From Euryodendron excelsum (taxonomy: Eukaryota; Streptophyta; Magnoliopsida; Ericales; Pentaphylacaceae), in assembly GCA_033060915.1 (NCBI GenBank), contig CM065387.1, positions 36,527,501-36,591,500 of the forward strand: a DNA stretch of 64,000 nucleotides. The letters are read 5' to 3'. A program made the translations under genes and the position numbers. Of the stretch, positions 34,901 through 45,433 are shown one piece after another. Below the pieces are notes generated by a model. It worked only from the letters and a program-made list of their open reading frames with translations, was not told the origin of the DNA and made no database searches. The number at the start of each line of letters is the position of its first letter. The stretch's first letter is position 1.

Positions 34901-35125
34901 CAAATAGCAGGCATGTTGACACAGCTGAAGAGTGTGAATGACTGGCTAGATGAGATTGGATTGAGCAAGGACGAAGGAGAAACCCTCAATGTCTCGCCAG
35001 AGACGATTGACAGGATCAGGAAGAAGATTTACGAGTACCTTCTTACGCATGTGGAATCTGCTGCAGCTGCCCTTGGTGGTGGCTCACAATCATCACCAAC
35101 CACAGAAATCAAAGCAAGAAGATGA
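25970..35125 (+). CDS. DUF936 family protein (four exons, 747 aa)
   Basis: Exons by GT-AG sites and frame: 25970-26941, 27280-27588, 28028-28119 and 34255-35125, totalling 2244 nt. Start chosen at [17 protein letters not shown], the conserved family N-terminus, with good context (AAGAATGGC); an in-frame ATG at 25955 is less likely. Residues 1 to about 115 form the conserved DUF936 N-terminal block ([50 protein letters not shown]). A basic Ser/Lys-rich middle follows, exon 3 encodes an Ala-rich helix, and the C-terminal domain (about 459-747) has [20 protein letters not shown] and [18 protein letters not shown]. Plant-specific family; Arabidopsis CORD proteins, reported to act on cortical microtubules in xylem, belong to it as I recall. 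Function here is inferred. No frame damage is seen. Confidence 0.93.
28711..28772 (+). pseudogene. organelle-type tRNA-Asn(GUU) relic
   Basis: GGTGGTAGAGCGATCGGCTG followed by TTAACTGACTGGTTGTAGTTTCAAATCC closely resembles the D-stem to T-arm of plant organellar tRNA-Asn, with the GUU anticodon inside CTGTTAA. The acceptor stem is not conserved and the T-loop has GTTTCAAAT for GGTTCGAAT, so it is not a working tRNA gene. It may be a nuclear insert of organelle DNA or the head of a SINE. Confidence 0.6.
30895..31050 (+). mobile_element. SINE-like sequence
   Basis: TAGCCTAGTGG at 30905 matches a tRNA A box, and AGTTTGAAACT at 30947 a degenerate B box, with the usual roughly 30-40 bp gap. A GAGGTTTGCTCCGGTGTG-like body follows. 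The 3' end and target duplication are not clear. Confidence 0.4.
31308..31616 (-). mobile_element. solo LTR, 309 bp, in intron 3
   Basis: On the minus strand it starts TGATGTGGAATAAAG and ends CTCCTGCATCA, so TG..CA with the extended inverted ends TGATG/CATCA. Perfect 5 bp duplications GTCTT flank it (31303-31307 and 31617-31621). A CCTATTTATAGG box (about 31501-31512) could be its TATA. It is antisense to the host gene and has no coding sequence. The lineage (copia or TRIM-like) is unknown. Confidence 0.8.
32719..32763 (+). repeat. (CTT)n microsatellite
   Basis: About 45 bp of near-perfect CTT/TTC repeats inside intron 3. Confidence 0.9.
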
Positions 35126-36323
35126 CAATATTTTTTTCAGCTTGGCCATATAAATTCTGGTTATCAGCATGGATATGTGCAACACCAAGACATGTTAGAT
35201 GGGCCCTTCAACTGCCAAGTGGTTAAAGGAGCTCGGTATTTTAATTTATGTATATAAATCCTACACAGGGTTGAGGTATGTAGATAAAATGGTAATCGAT
35301 AATCAAGAAAATGCATTTGATGTGGAGTTCAAAGATTTCTTTTTTCTCTTTTCCTTTTTCACTGGAACTTTCTCGTTCAAATTGTACAATTGAAAAGAGT
35401 TTGGATGGTAGGGGGAGATGGGCCTTCTCCCTTATTATGTATGTGTATGTTTTACTATTGCCAATCAGATTCAAAGGTAGATATGTTTCCTATTGTTCAT
35501 TCTATAGTTTCATGGCGTTTGCTTGTTTTCAAGTTCTACTACTCTTTATGGATCTCAAAATTTGATCATCATGTTTCCTCTATGGAAGGATCAGGCTCTC
35601 AATATTCAACTGTGTACTTTGCTAAAAATTAGTGCCGAAAGGATTTGGGTATAATAGGGCTTTAAAATGCCATCAAGATTGTTCTGGACAGGTACCTGTA
35701 AGAATTGGGGCCAAAGCAGGTCATATCATGGTTAAGAGACTAGGAAAGATATGCATAACTGTGAAATGAGAGCATCAGCAAGCAGAAGCTTTGTGCTTAA
35801 AGGAATGGATTCTTTAGGGGCTCAAGCCTCTAGTAGAGCAGATCATATTTCCAGAAACAAATTGTCTGGTGATGGAGTTCTTCAGGTTTGCAAAATATGA
35901 TACAATGATGAGATGCATTCAGAGCCAAAAGTACTACCATGATCATTGCCAATGAATCCCAAGGAGTTGGCATGGCATCTCCAAAAGGGAGGGTTAAGGT
36001 CAGGCATTCACTTATAAGTATATTTATATATGTAATGTTTTTTTTTTCCTTCTTTCTTTCTATGACCTTGTTTCATCATATCTTTTTGTTTTTCCCCTAT
36101 CTTTTTTGTTGAACTCTTTGATCCAAAGGCATTGACTAGAAAAGAGGCCCTTCTCCTCCCCATCAAAGCCCTATACAATATCCTTCCCCCATGATTTTCA
36201 CCTAGGACTTTTTTTTTTAGAGGAAAGAGATGGATATAACATTTGAGCTAGGCATAGGGTTGGCCATTTGCTTGATGACCCACTAGGGCTGCCCATTATT
36301 TATGGGTCTTAGGATTATAGATA
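35126..36323. other. 3' UTR and downstream spacer of the DUF936 gene
   Basis: The first few hundred bases are probably 3' UTR (T-rich, ending somewhere before about 35640), but no AATAAA signal was found. The rest is non-coding with T-runs and no bounded element. Confidence 0.4.
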
Positions 36324-36384
36324 TGTGGGTCAAACAAATACAGGCTCAAATCAGTTTAACAAGTCCAAGCCGATTGGCACTACT
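36324..36384 (+). repeat. 5' LTR stub of gypsy 2
   Basis: About 61 bp matching the start of the 3' LTR (48591-48651), from TGTGGGTCAAACAAATAC to TGGCACTACT. Directly after it the sequence is internal gag leader, so a deletion removed the rest of the LTR and the primer-binding site. Confidence 0.8.
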
Positions 36385-37158
36385 GGCAGCCCCCGAAGAA
36401 CGCGAGACGAGTTACAAAGGGACCCATACTACGCTAGCGGGCCAAACCTCTGTAGAAATCATCACCGGGACCTGGGCCCTTCACTTTCAAGTGGACATGT
36501 GCCCAGTGACCATTCACTTCATGCTACCGAAAGGGAATTACGGTGACGTGACAATCAAATTGCCAGGCTTACTTCCCAGCTTTGAGCAATGAGGGACGCA
36601 ATATCCAGGAGGGATGATGGAGTCAGGAGGAGATCACCGGCCCATCATGATGAAAGGAGGAATCGAGATCCCAGAAGAAGAAGCCCAATGCCTGTGCGCA
36701 CTGTGAGGAGCCATGCCTCCAGCACCGACCGCAATAGTAAAAAACAAGGAGATCGGCACCATAGGAGGAGCCGGACACTGCAAGACGGGGAACAGCCTGG
36801 AACCGATCGGCAGCAGAAGGAATGGGAGAGATGGCTAAATGAGAAACTTGATAGCAAAGAGCAGCTCCCCAAAGCGTGTACTACTCAGGACATGGTCAGC
36901 AGAACCTTGGATCAGATAGCATCCACACCTTTCATGAAGGAGATTGAAGGCTGACAACCTTCGAGAAAGTTCGCCCCACCAAAATTCACACTATATGACG
37001 GAAAGGCTGACCCAATCAGTCATGTTTGCTACTACAAGCAAATGATGACACTCTGGAGCGGGGATCAGTCCTTGTTGTGTCGAGTGTTCCCATCCAGTTT
37101 GGGAGAAGTGGCCTTACAGTGGTTCTACAAGTTGCCTGCTAAATCAATGTCAAATTAG
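36385..37158 (+). pseudogene. gag of gypsy 2, N-terminal part
   Basis: Arg-rich segment (RRDDGVRRRSPAHHDERRNR, 36610-36670) and then the start of the Gag core (KFAPPKFTLYDGKADP at about 36970, VALQWFYKLPA at about 37110). A stop at 36952 and at least one frameshift are present. At 37158 the reading is cut by the solo LTR; the rest of Gag resumes at 42771. Confidence 0.75.
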
Positions 37159-37374
37159 TGTAAGCACCCCATTTTTGACCGCTCGGCAGTCTACGCTCCG
37201 TCCAGACTTGTACTTGAGTCAATATGGACGTATTCCAATCGAAACCAACTTTCTACGTCGAAATCTCGTCTGTCCATCGCTTCACGGTCCCACCAGGCCC
37301 AAATAGAGGCAAAATGACCAAAATGCCCTTATGGGCATTGTCCTTTCCAATTCCAATCCCTTTCTCGAGACAGT

Positions 37375-37990
37375 TTATTCCTCGAGACGGTTCCAAATCA
37401 GGTTCGTCTTTCCGAAGACAGTAAGTCTCCTTTCCAACCCTTCTCTCGAGACAGTTGATTCCTTGAGATGGTAAATCTATTCCAAATCAGGCTTGTCTTT
37501 CCGAAGACGGTAATTCCCCTTTCCAATCCCTCTCTCGAGACAGTTTATCCCTCGAAACGGTTCTAAATCAGGCTCGTCTTTCCGAAGACGGTAAGTCCCC
37601 TTTCCAATCCCTCTCTCGAGACAGTTTATTCCTCGAGACGGTTCTAAATCAGGCTCGTCTTCCTGAAGACGGTAAGTCCGCTTTCCAATCCTTTTCTCGA
37701 GACAGTTTATTCCTCGAGACGGTTCCAAATTAGGCACGTCTTTCCGAAGACGGTAAATCCCCTTTCTAAACCCTCTCCCGAGACAGTTTATTCCTCGAGA
37801 CGGTTCCAAATCAGGCAGTCTTTCCGAAGACGGTAAGTCCCCTTTCCAATCCCTTTCTCGAGATAGTTTATCCCTCGAGACGGTTCCAAATCAGGCGCGT
37901 CTTTCTGAAGACGATAAGACTCCTTTCCAATTCCAATCCCTCTCTCGAGACAGTTTATTTCTCGAGACGGTCTGGCACATTTTTCGAAGA
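37375..37990 (+). repeat. 81 bp tandem units in U3 of giant LTR, copy 2 (about 8)
   Basis: CTCGAGACGG-type motifs start at 37381, about 37462, 37551, 37632, 37713, 37794, 37874 and 37961. Units carry CTCGAGACAGTTTATTCCTC, itself rich in CTCGAG. Because 81 is a multiple of three, the array yields a repetitive ORF on the minus strand (37477-37809), which is an artefact. Confidence 0.85.
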
Positions 37991-38424
37991 ATATCTCTTC
38001 GAAACGGTAAGTCCTTTTAAACCTGTCGACCAGGATGAGACCCCAAGTCCCCTAGATAGTAGAACGGTCCACCTTTGGCGCCTGCTAGCCCGCTAATGCA
38101 GAAATGTCCGTTTAGGCACACCTTCCAAGAAAGCTGACTTCTCAGGCGCTAAGTCCCTTTAGTAGCTTGTTGAGATCAGGCAGTCTCGAGAATGATCGCG
38201 AACCGTCAGAGTAGCGAAAATACTCGCAAACATCACAACCGTCAGAGTAGCGAAAATACTCGCAAAACAGGTCGATATAGGGAATTGCCAACAAACCCCT
38301 GTGTCACGACGACCGTTGTCAGAGTGGCGGAAACACTCAAAACCCAGGTCAACACCAGTGCCTGCTAGCCCACTTTGGTGAAAAATGACCAAACTGCCCC
38401 ATGGGCTTTTCTGAGACTTTTCCG

Positions 38425-38960
38425 GTCAAGATGACTATTTTGCTCCTAGGCATCCGAATGCCCCGGGAACCACACTGGCTCTGGGTATCAAACCGGTGAC
38501 CTCCCGAGAATACTTCTTATAGTATTCTCAACCTTCCTTTACCTTTTCGGATCATTCCGAGTCAATTCCGGCAAACCCGGTACAAAATGACCATTTTGCC
38601 CCTAGTGGGCCGGTCTCCTTTTCCAACCACACCGGCTCTGGGTATCAAACCGATAACCTCCCGAGAATGCTTTGTACAGTACTCTCAACCTTTCTTTATC
38701 TTTCTGGATCATTCCGAGTCAGTTCTGGCAAACCCGATGTGAAATGACCATTTTGCCCCTGGTGAGCTGGTCACTTTTTCCGACCACACCGGCTCTAGGT
38801 ATCAAACCGAAAATCTTTGGGAACATTCTGAATAATGTTTTCAAATCTCGAGTCTTCTTCCGGGACAGTCTGAGTCCGTCCCGGCAGCTTCCCGATCCGA
38901 TTGACCGTTTTGCCCCTAAAGGCCCGGTCAACCCTTCCAACACATCATATCTTCATTTTT
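38425..38960 (+). repeat. 156-157 bp tandem units in U3 of giant LTR, copy 2 (4)
   Basis: ATGACCATTTTGCCCCT and variants occur at 38431, 38587, 38744 and 38901. Each unit has ACCGGCTCTGGGTATCAAAC or a variant. A single unit is seen in copy 3 near 63478. Confidence 0.82.
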
Positions 38961-39170
38961 CAAGTCAAATACCTCCGGGACACTATTCTAAGTGTTCCTG
39001 CTCCTTTTTGGCCATTTGGGTCGATCCTGGTCACTTAAAATCATTTCCAGACTTTCTAGAGTCACTCATAATGAAGACAGGTTAAAAATTGCATGGTAGT
39101 CACTAGTACAGGCGTCCAAATCTAGTCAAAGATACGTTGCTTGCCAACTTACAAACTTTCCTAACTGGTT

Positions 39171-39290
39171 GGTGCCACTACTAGTGGCGCCAAGCCAAGA
39201 ATTGGCCTAGCGCCACTAGGAGTGGCGCCAAGAGTAATTTTGCCCTGGCGCCACTGCAACAGGCGCTAAGTTTGTCCTACCTTTATAAAT
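39171..39290 (+). promoter_or_regulatory. hairpin-TATA promoter module of giant LTR, copy 2
   Basis: Three inverted repeats at 39171-39191 (GGTGCCACT..AGTGGCGCC), 39210-39229 (GCGCCACT..AGTGGCGC) and 39247-39267 (GGCGCCACTG..CAGGCGCT) lie 17 to 113 bp upstream of TATAAAT at 39284. Transcription would then run through AAACCCTAG repeats at 39374-39430. Confidence 0.78.
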
Positions 39291-40149
39291 ACAGAGCCTC
39301 TTCCAGCATAAAGGAGGTCTGCAAACTCAATCTAAAAATCATATATTTCGATATACAGAGCTCAAACACTCCCTAAACCCTAGCTTCTTTAGGTTTTCCA
39401 AACCCTAGCCACTATACACTAAACCCTAGCCTCCTATACACTCATACACACTCCCATACACTTATATACTAGCCTCCAACCCTCCTTTGAAGACTTGAAG
39501 AGCTGCAATCTGAAATTTGAAGATTGAAGACAACTCTTGAAAATTGAAGACGAAGACCGAAGACAAGCAAGGCGCGCAAAATAAACAAGACATACGGTAG
39601 GCTTTCTATTTAAATTTCTGCACTTCCCCCTCTCTCTTCTCTCTCCTAACCCACTTGGGTTTTCTCTATTTTAATCCCCCATCTCTTTCCCCCCCTTTCT
39701 TTGCAAGCTTGAAACAAGGGGACTCCCGGTCCATGTGAAGGATTAGATTATTGGAGGGTCACCGTGTCAGAGGCTTTCGTTTAGGCTAACCGGAGACCAC
39801 GTGGGTTTGGCCCCCTTGATTATGTGGTGAAGCCTTAACCTTGTATGTTCACGACCCCAAACTTACATTGTGCATATCATGATCTTGCATCTTCCAAAAA
39901 ATCGTTTTCAAAGTTTGCATTAAACTTGTTTTCAAAATTGCATCAAAATCCTCTTTTTCAAAAACTTGTTTTCAAAATCACAATCCTAGGGTGATTCTAG
40001 CTTTTCCATAGCTAGGGTTGCTTTAGGAACGTATTACATTCAAAGTGACCAATATGGTCCATATTTTCAACCCTTGTTGTTTTCAAAACCACTTTCTTAA
40101 AGTGGTTCTAACCTTCTCATGGTTAGAATCAATTTAGGAAAGTGGGATG

Positions 40150-42250
40150 TTTTTATACTTTCCAAAAAGCTCTCTTTTCAAAAATCTCTTCCTAAAATCT
40201 CTTTTTCAACATATTTTTCTAAAACCCTCCTTTCCAAAATTATTTTCTAAAAAACTCTTTCCAAAAATCTATTTTTTAAAACTTCCTTTTTTAACTCCTT
40301 TCCAAAATGCTCTCTTCAAAGTTCACTTTCCAAAAACGTTCCCTAGGTTTTTTTCCTAGAAGAACTCTCTCCAAAAATCTTTTCAAAAACTCTCTTTCAA
40401 AAATCTTCATTCTAGAAACTCCCCTCTAGGATTTCCTTCCAAAAAACTTATTTTAAAAAACACACGTTCCAAGAACTCCTCTTTAGGATTCCCTTCTAAA
40501 AATCTTCGTTTCCAAAAACTCTCTTTCCAAAATCTTCCTGCTAGAAACTCCCTTCTAAGATTTCCTTCCAAAAAACTTGTTTCCAAAAACACACGTTCCA
40601 AGAACTCCTCTCTAGGATTCCCTTCTAAAAATCTTCGTTTCCAAAAACTCTCTTTCTAAAATCTTCCCTCTAGAAACTCCTCTCTAGGATTTCCTTCCAA
40701 AATTCTCGTTTCCAAAAAAACGCACTTTCTAAAAAACTCTTGCCTTAGAGTCCAAGTCAAGCCCTAGAACTCACGATTAGGAAACCCTAATTTTCTTTTC
40801 AAAAACATGGTTTTCAAACTTGCCTCAAAACCTAGGTTTCCAAAACCTCTCGTTTTCACATCCAAACCATACACATTTTCAAAACCTCTTTTCTGCGTCA
40901 AAACTATAGTCTTCCAAATCTAGAATTTCCAAAATTCTATCTTCCCAAATCCATGTCAATTCCAATATTCTCTTTAGGAAACCAAATCCCATCTTTCCTT
41001 TAGGAAGCCAAATCCAATTTTCCCATTTAGGAAACTAGATCCTATCCTCCGTTTTTGAAAACAAAATCAAACCTTCTCTTTTAGAAACAAAATCCAATCC
41101 CTTATTTTAGGAAATAGGAATCTTAACCCTTCCTCATCCAAATCTTTCCTAAAGTCAACCCTTTCCTAACTCTACCTCTTGCCAAATTTTAACTTTCCAA
41201 ATTTAAGTTTTCAAATCTTTCCTAAACTCAAACTTTTCCTAATCTCAAGATTTTCTAAAATTCAAATTCTAAAACTTTCAAAATCTTAAACTTTCTAAAT
41301 TCCAAATCTTTCTAAAATTCTAAGTTTTCTAAATTCAAAACTTTTTTAAGTAAAATCTTTTTAAACCCAAATCTTTCTAAATTTTAAACTTTTCTAAAAC
41401 TCCAACTCTTTTCAAATCCAAAACTTCCTTATTCTAAAAACTTTCTTATTTTCAAAACTTCCTTGTTTTCTAAACTTTCCAATTTTCAAAACATTCCTAT
41501 TTCAAAATATTCCAAATTCAAAACTTTCCTATTTCGAAAACTTTCCTAAGTCAAAACCTTCCTAAGATGAAACTTTCTTAACATAAAACTTTCTTAAGTC
41601 AAAACTTTTCTAAGTTGAAATTTTCCTAATTCCAAAACTTTCCTATTTCGAAAGCTTTCATAAAACGGAACTTTCTAAAACGGAACTTTCCTAAAATGAC
41701 ACTTTCCTAAAATGAACCTTTCTTAATTCGAACATTTCCTAAATCCAATCTTTCCAAATCTTCCAAGTCCAATATTTGAGTCAAATCTTTTTAAATCTCA
41801 AGTCTTTCCTAGGTTGCATATTTCCTAAGTCTAGGTTTCCTAAAACCAAGTTTTCCAAAATCAAGTCTTTTCAAATCTTCCAATCAAAGTTCAATCTCTC
41901 AATCTTTCAATCCAATTTCCAATTCAATCTCTTTTCCAAATCAACTCTTCTATTTTCAATCAGACTCTTGTCCGAACTACAACTGACCTGATTCCTCCAA
42001 AAGGATACGTAGGCAACCCTCATGGGTGCGGTCTTCACATTTTTCAAATCTCAAAATTCCACAATCTTTTCAAATATTCAATCTATTTTCAAACTTCCAA
42101 TTTCAAATCTCTATTTCTAATTTTTCAAACTTTCCAATTTCAAATCTATCTTTTCAAATATCTTTTTAGATCAAATCAATTTCTTTTCAAATCTTTTTCC
42201 AAATCTATTTTCAAACTCTCTTATCTTGCACTTGCATATCATGCATCATA
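40150..42250 (+). repeat. G-depleted leader tract of giant LTR, copy 2
   Basis: Degenerate short repeats of the form CTTTCCTAAATTCAAAA. In 41281-41400 only 2 of 120 bases are G. Copy 1 shows the same bias at about 10080-12120 on its transcribed strand. Confidence 0.8.
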
Positions 42251-42770
42251 TCTTTTTAAACAGCTTTTTCAAAGTGAATAGGATTGAACAATAGTTAGCT
42301 GAAGACTCTCATAGGTGAATCTAGGGTAGATTGACATGTAGGTACCAAAAGGGTGGGGTAGGGTGATGGCTTAGTGCGTCTTCCCTACACATAACCAACC
42401 TCCGAACCTAGATCACTGATTTCAAAGACGAAACGGAGTTATTTTTCAAAAAAGGGCTAAATGTTTTTCAAAGGTTGCCAAACAACCTGTTTTCTTAAAA
42501 ACCCTCTCTTGAGGCGGTATTTTCAAAAACCTTTTTCCAAAAACCCTAAGTGTAGTATTCGGATTATGCTTAGTTTTTAGGTGACCTAACTCACCTTAAT
42601 CAAGTTAGGTGGTGACTCCAAATCTTTTTCAAAAGCCTTTTATTCAAATCTATTTTCAATTCAAACCTAGTCGCACTCATTCTTCTAGGAGAGTGAGTTC
42701 TAACGAAAGAGTACAACATTTTTCCCGCTTACGTGAGTATTCCTCGAATGCGAAAAATCTAGGCGCGACA

Positions 42771-43560
42771 ACTAGAGACAACTTGCCGAACTGTTCACTG
42801 CTCCGTTCATAGCTAACAACAAGCAACTTAGGGAAGTGGACTTCTTACTCACCCTACGAAAGAACAATGGAGAAGGATTACGGACGTATGCATAGCACTA
42901 CTGGGCGGCCTACAACGAGATTGACGAGTGCAGTGAGCAACTAGCTGTAACTTAGTTCAAAATCGGCTTGCCCAAAGAGCACCGCCTACGACAGTCCTTA
43001 ATGAAGAAGTTATCCCTCACGGTGCACGAACTGATGTCAAGAATCAAGTGATACACGAGGTTGGAGGAGGATATACCACAGCCCGCTCTTGAGAAGGTTG
43101 GCATTATCACCGAAAGAAGAATAGGCGTGACACGAAGAAGTTTCAACGGGAGGACAACAACGGCCGGAGCAATAAGGTAAGTAATAGGGTTTATACTGTC
43201 TTTAAAGATCCCATTTATAAAATTTTACCCCAAATTCGCGACAAGCCGTTCTAAATGGCCCCTAAAGTTGGGAGGAGACCTTACAGCCCGAGACTAGGGG
43301 AAGTTTTGCTCTTATCACAAGGAGAGGGGGCATCAAACAACAAATTGCCGATATCAAAAAAATCAACTTGAAGATTTGGCGAAGGCTGGTCATCTTGACC
43401 AGTATATTGATAGGAAAAAGATGCAATAGGAGGCCGAGCAGCCAAAGCTAGAGCCCCCCCCCCCCCCCCCTCGAAAGAAGACCGAGCTGAACCAGTTCAG
43501 GTGATCAACGTGCTGCACGGATTGGCAGAATCAGAAGCTATCAACCGGAACAAGAACTGA
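42771..43560 (+). pseudogene. gag of gypsy 2, C-terminal part with zinc knuckle
   Basis: Continues Gag after the solo LTR: VDFLLTLRKNNGEGLRTYA, YNEIDECSEQLAV and FKIGLPKEHRLRQ (42840-42990). A zinc-knuckle-like CSYHKERGHQTTNC lies at about 43311-43352. A poly-C run at 43457-43470 and several stops (for example near 42900, 42954 and 43557) break it. Confidence 0.78.
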
Positions 43561-43578
43561 GCCAATATTCGAAAACCT

Positions 43579-44130
43579 GTGCACCTACGGGAGGCAATAC
43601 AGATAGGCCGCCCTCCCAAGAAAGTCAAGGTCGGCAGTAACAGCACGACCATAACCTTTACAGAGGAAGATCTTATGGGAGTTCAAACTCCCCATAATGA
43701 TGCACTGGTCATTACTCTACAAATGGCAGGATGTGACATAAAGAGACTGCTCGTTGACCAAGGAAGCTCCTCCGAGATCATGTACTACGACTTATTTAAA
43801 AAAATAGAGTTGAAGGATGCCGACCTCCAGCCCACTCTCAACCCGTTGATTGGGTTCAGCTCTGACCCAGTTTGGCTACTTGGGAAGGTAACCATCCCTG
43901 TGACTGCTGGAGGAATTACCTTACAAACAGAATTCTTAGTGGTCGACGTATCTTCTCCATATAATACAATCATGGGCCGAATATGGTTGCGCCTCATGAA
44001 AGCCATCCCTTCCTCCTACCACCAAATGATTCGATTCCCCTCCACGGAGGGGGTCTAAGAGATAAGAGGGGACCAAGTTGTTGCCAAGCAATGCTTCCTT
44101 ACGGCATATGCCACAAAAGATTGAAGAGCT
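43579..44130 (+). pseudogene. aspartic protease of gypsy 2
   Basis: An open stretch of about 159 codons. The catalytic motif LVDQGSSSEIMYY (Asp at 43755-43757) is followed by the flap and LVVDVSSPYNTIMGRIWL, the usual retroviral-type protease end of Tat elements. It would release the Gag and Pol proteins. The motif has DQGS where the family usually has D[RGT]GS. Translation ends at TAA 44056; upstream Gag is broken. Confidence 0.78.
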
Positions 44131-44179
44131 CTTCCTTTACCCCACAGTTTTGGAGCATGCGGTCGGGCTAAGAGAATTT

Positions 44180-44697
44180 GACGCCAAGTTCTACCCCGAG
44201 CTGCAGTTAGAGGCCAAGTATTGACTAACTTTATTGTCGAATTTTTTGTTGAACTTCCACAGGAAACCAATCTAACCCCGAGTTCCAACGTATAACATGA
44301 TGACATCTCCCTGCCAATTCGGCAGAAAGGTGATCAATTGGAAGCCATTTGCTGACAGAGCATCCAATGATATGGGGGTAAATATAATTAAGGGATAATT
44401 ATCAAATGATATGGCATTGGGGCAGGTCATTAAGCTGAAGTTCACAACAACAAAGATTCAGAACACGAAACTCTGCACGCGGGGTCGTGACAAGCTATTA
44501 ATTGCAGAATTGCCGAAATCTTGATCCACTAGGTCCCCAACTAAGTCAGAGCATCGAAAAGTATGCAACATGCAACATCCAATTGATGAGAAGTTGGGCC
44601 CCAGCTGGGGGCGTATCGATTAGGAGCTGTCAAAGAAACGCAACAACGACCCCGACCTTGGAACGCCAGTAATATTGAAAAATTCTACCCATAGGCC
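44180..44697 (+). pseudogene. remnants of RNase H and the pol C-terminus of gypsy 2
   Basis: LTNFIVEFFVELPQE at about 44222-44265 resembles the linker before the second RNase H domain, and PWNASNIEKFYP at about 44659-44694 is the usual end of plant gypsy Pol. Reverse transcriptase, RNase H and integrase catalytic motifs are absent, so roughly 3 kb of pol has been lost in one or more deletions. Confidence 0.6.
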
Positions 44698-44857
44698 CTT
44701 TCATTCTCAAGGGATGTATCTGCCTGTAAGGATGCAACTTTCTTCAATAAATATGTAACCTTTACACAAATCAATGAAAATTGGAAGCTACTTAGCAAAT
44801 TTGATGCCACTCCAAACTGCAAAGTATTGAAGGAAGACAAAAACAAGAAAAAGAAAA

Positions 44858-45290
44858 CCAGGTGTAAAAACCTGGTCCTGGATCATGTATGACCAGGTCA
44901 GCCAATGAAGGTCACAAAAACCATATGTAAAAACCTGGTCCTGGATCATTTATGACCAGGTCAGCCAATGAAGGTAATTAAAACCAAGTGTCAAAACTTG
45001 ATCCTGTCTAAGTTAGACAGGTCGGCCAATGAAGGTCACAAAAATCAAGTGTAAAAACTTGGCCCTAGATCATTTATGACTTGGTCGGCCAATGAAGGTC
45101 ATTAAAACCAAGTGTTAAAACTTGGTCCTGTCTAAGTTGGATAAGTCGGCCAATGAAGGTCACAAAAACCAGGTGTAAAAACCTAGTCCTAGATCATTTA
45201 TGACTAGGTCGGCCAATGAAGGTCATTAAAACCAAGTATCAAAACTTGGTCCTATCTAAATTGGACAGGCTGGCCAATGAAAGTCACTAA
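44858..45290 (+). repeat. 62 bp tandem hairpin repeat in the 3' UTR of gypsy 2, 7 copies
   Basis: GCCAATGAAG recurs at 44901, 44963, 45023, 45088, 45149, 45211 and 45271. Two unit types follow the order A A B A B A B. Units fold locally, and the arms change together: CCAGGT (44858)/ACCTGG (44870)/CCAGGT (44893); CCAAGT (45108)/ACTTGG (45120); ACCTAG (45181)/CTAGGT (45204). The B unit at 45003 also has CCTGTCT/AGACAGG. Confidence 0.82.
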
Positions 45291-45433
45291 AAAGCTAGCG
45301 CTCAACCTTGGTCCCTTCCAAGTCGAGTAGATCAACAGGGATCTTCATCGAAACAGCAAAGCTAAGTAACTTGATTCAACCCTAGCTTTAGCCCACTCGC
45401 AAATATAGGCAAAAAAACCTTGCTACTCTTAGC

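Larger units (their letters stand above)
37159..42770 (+). mobile_element. giant solo LTR, 5.6 kb, copy 2
   Basis: Starts TGTAAGCACCCC and ends AGGCGCGACA. Flanks ATTAG (37154-37158) and ACTAG (42771-42775) are a 4/5 target duplication. It is the same family as 9534-14384 in the opposite orientation. Order: about eight 81 bp units, four 156 bp units, three GC-rich hairpins, TATAAAT at 39284, an AAACCCTAG-rich leader, then about 2 kb with almost no G, and a closing segment shared with copy 1. There is no protein-coding region. Size fits an Ogre-like LTR, but the internal part is absent here. Confidence 0.87.

Noticed and set aside
37477..37809. 110-codon repetitive ORF on the minus strand (EPSRGINCLE units)
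   Set aside because: Produced by the 81 bp tandem repeat, whose length is a multiple of three, inside a non-coding LTR.
38672..39085. 137-codon plus-strand ORF
   Set aside because: Lies across U3 tandem repeats of the giant LTR, has no recognisable domain and no equivalent in copy 1.
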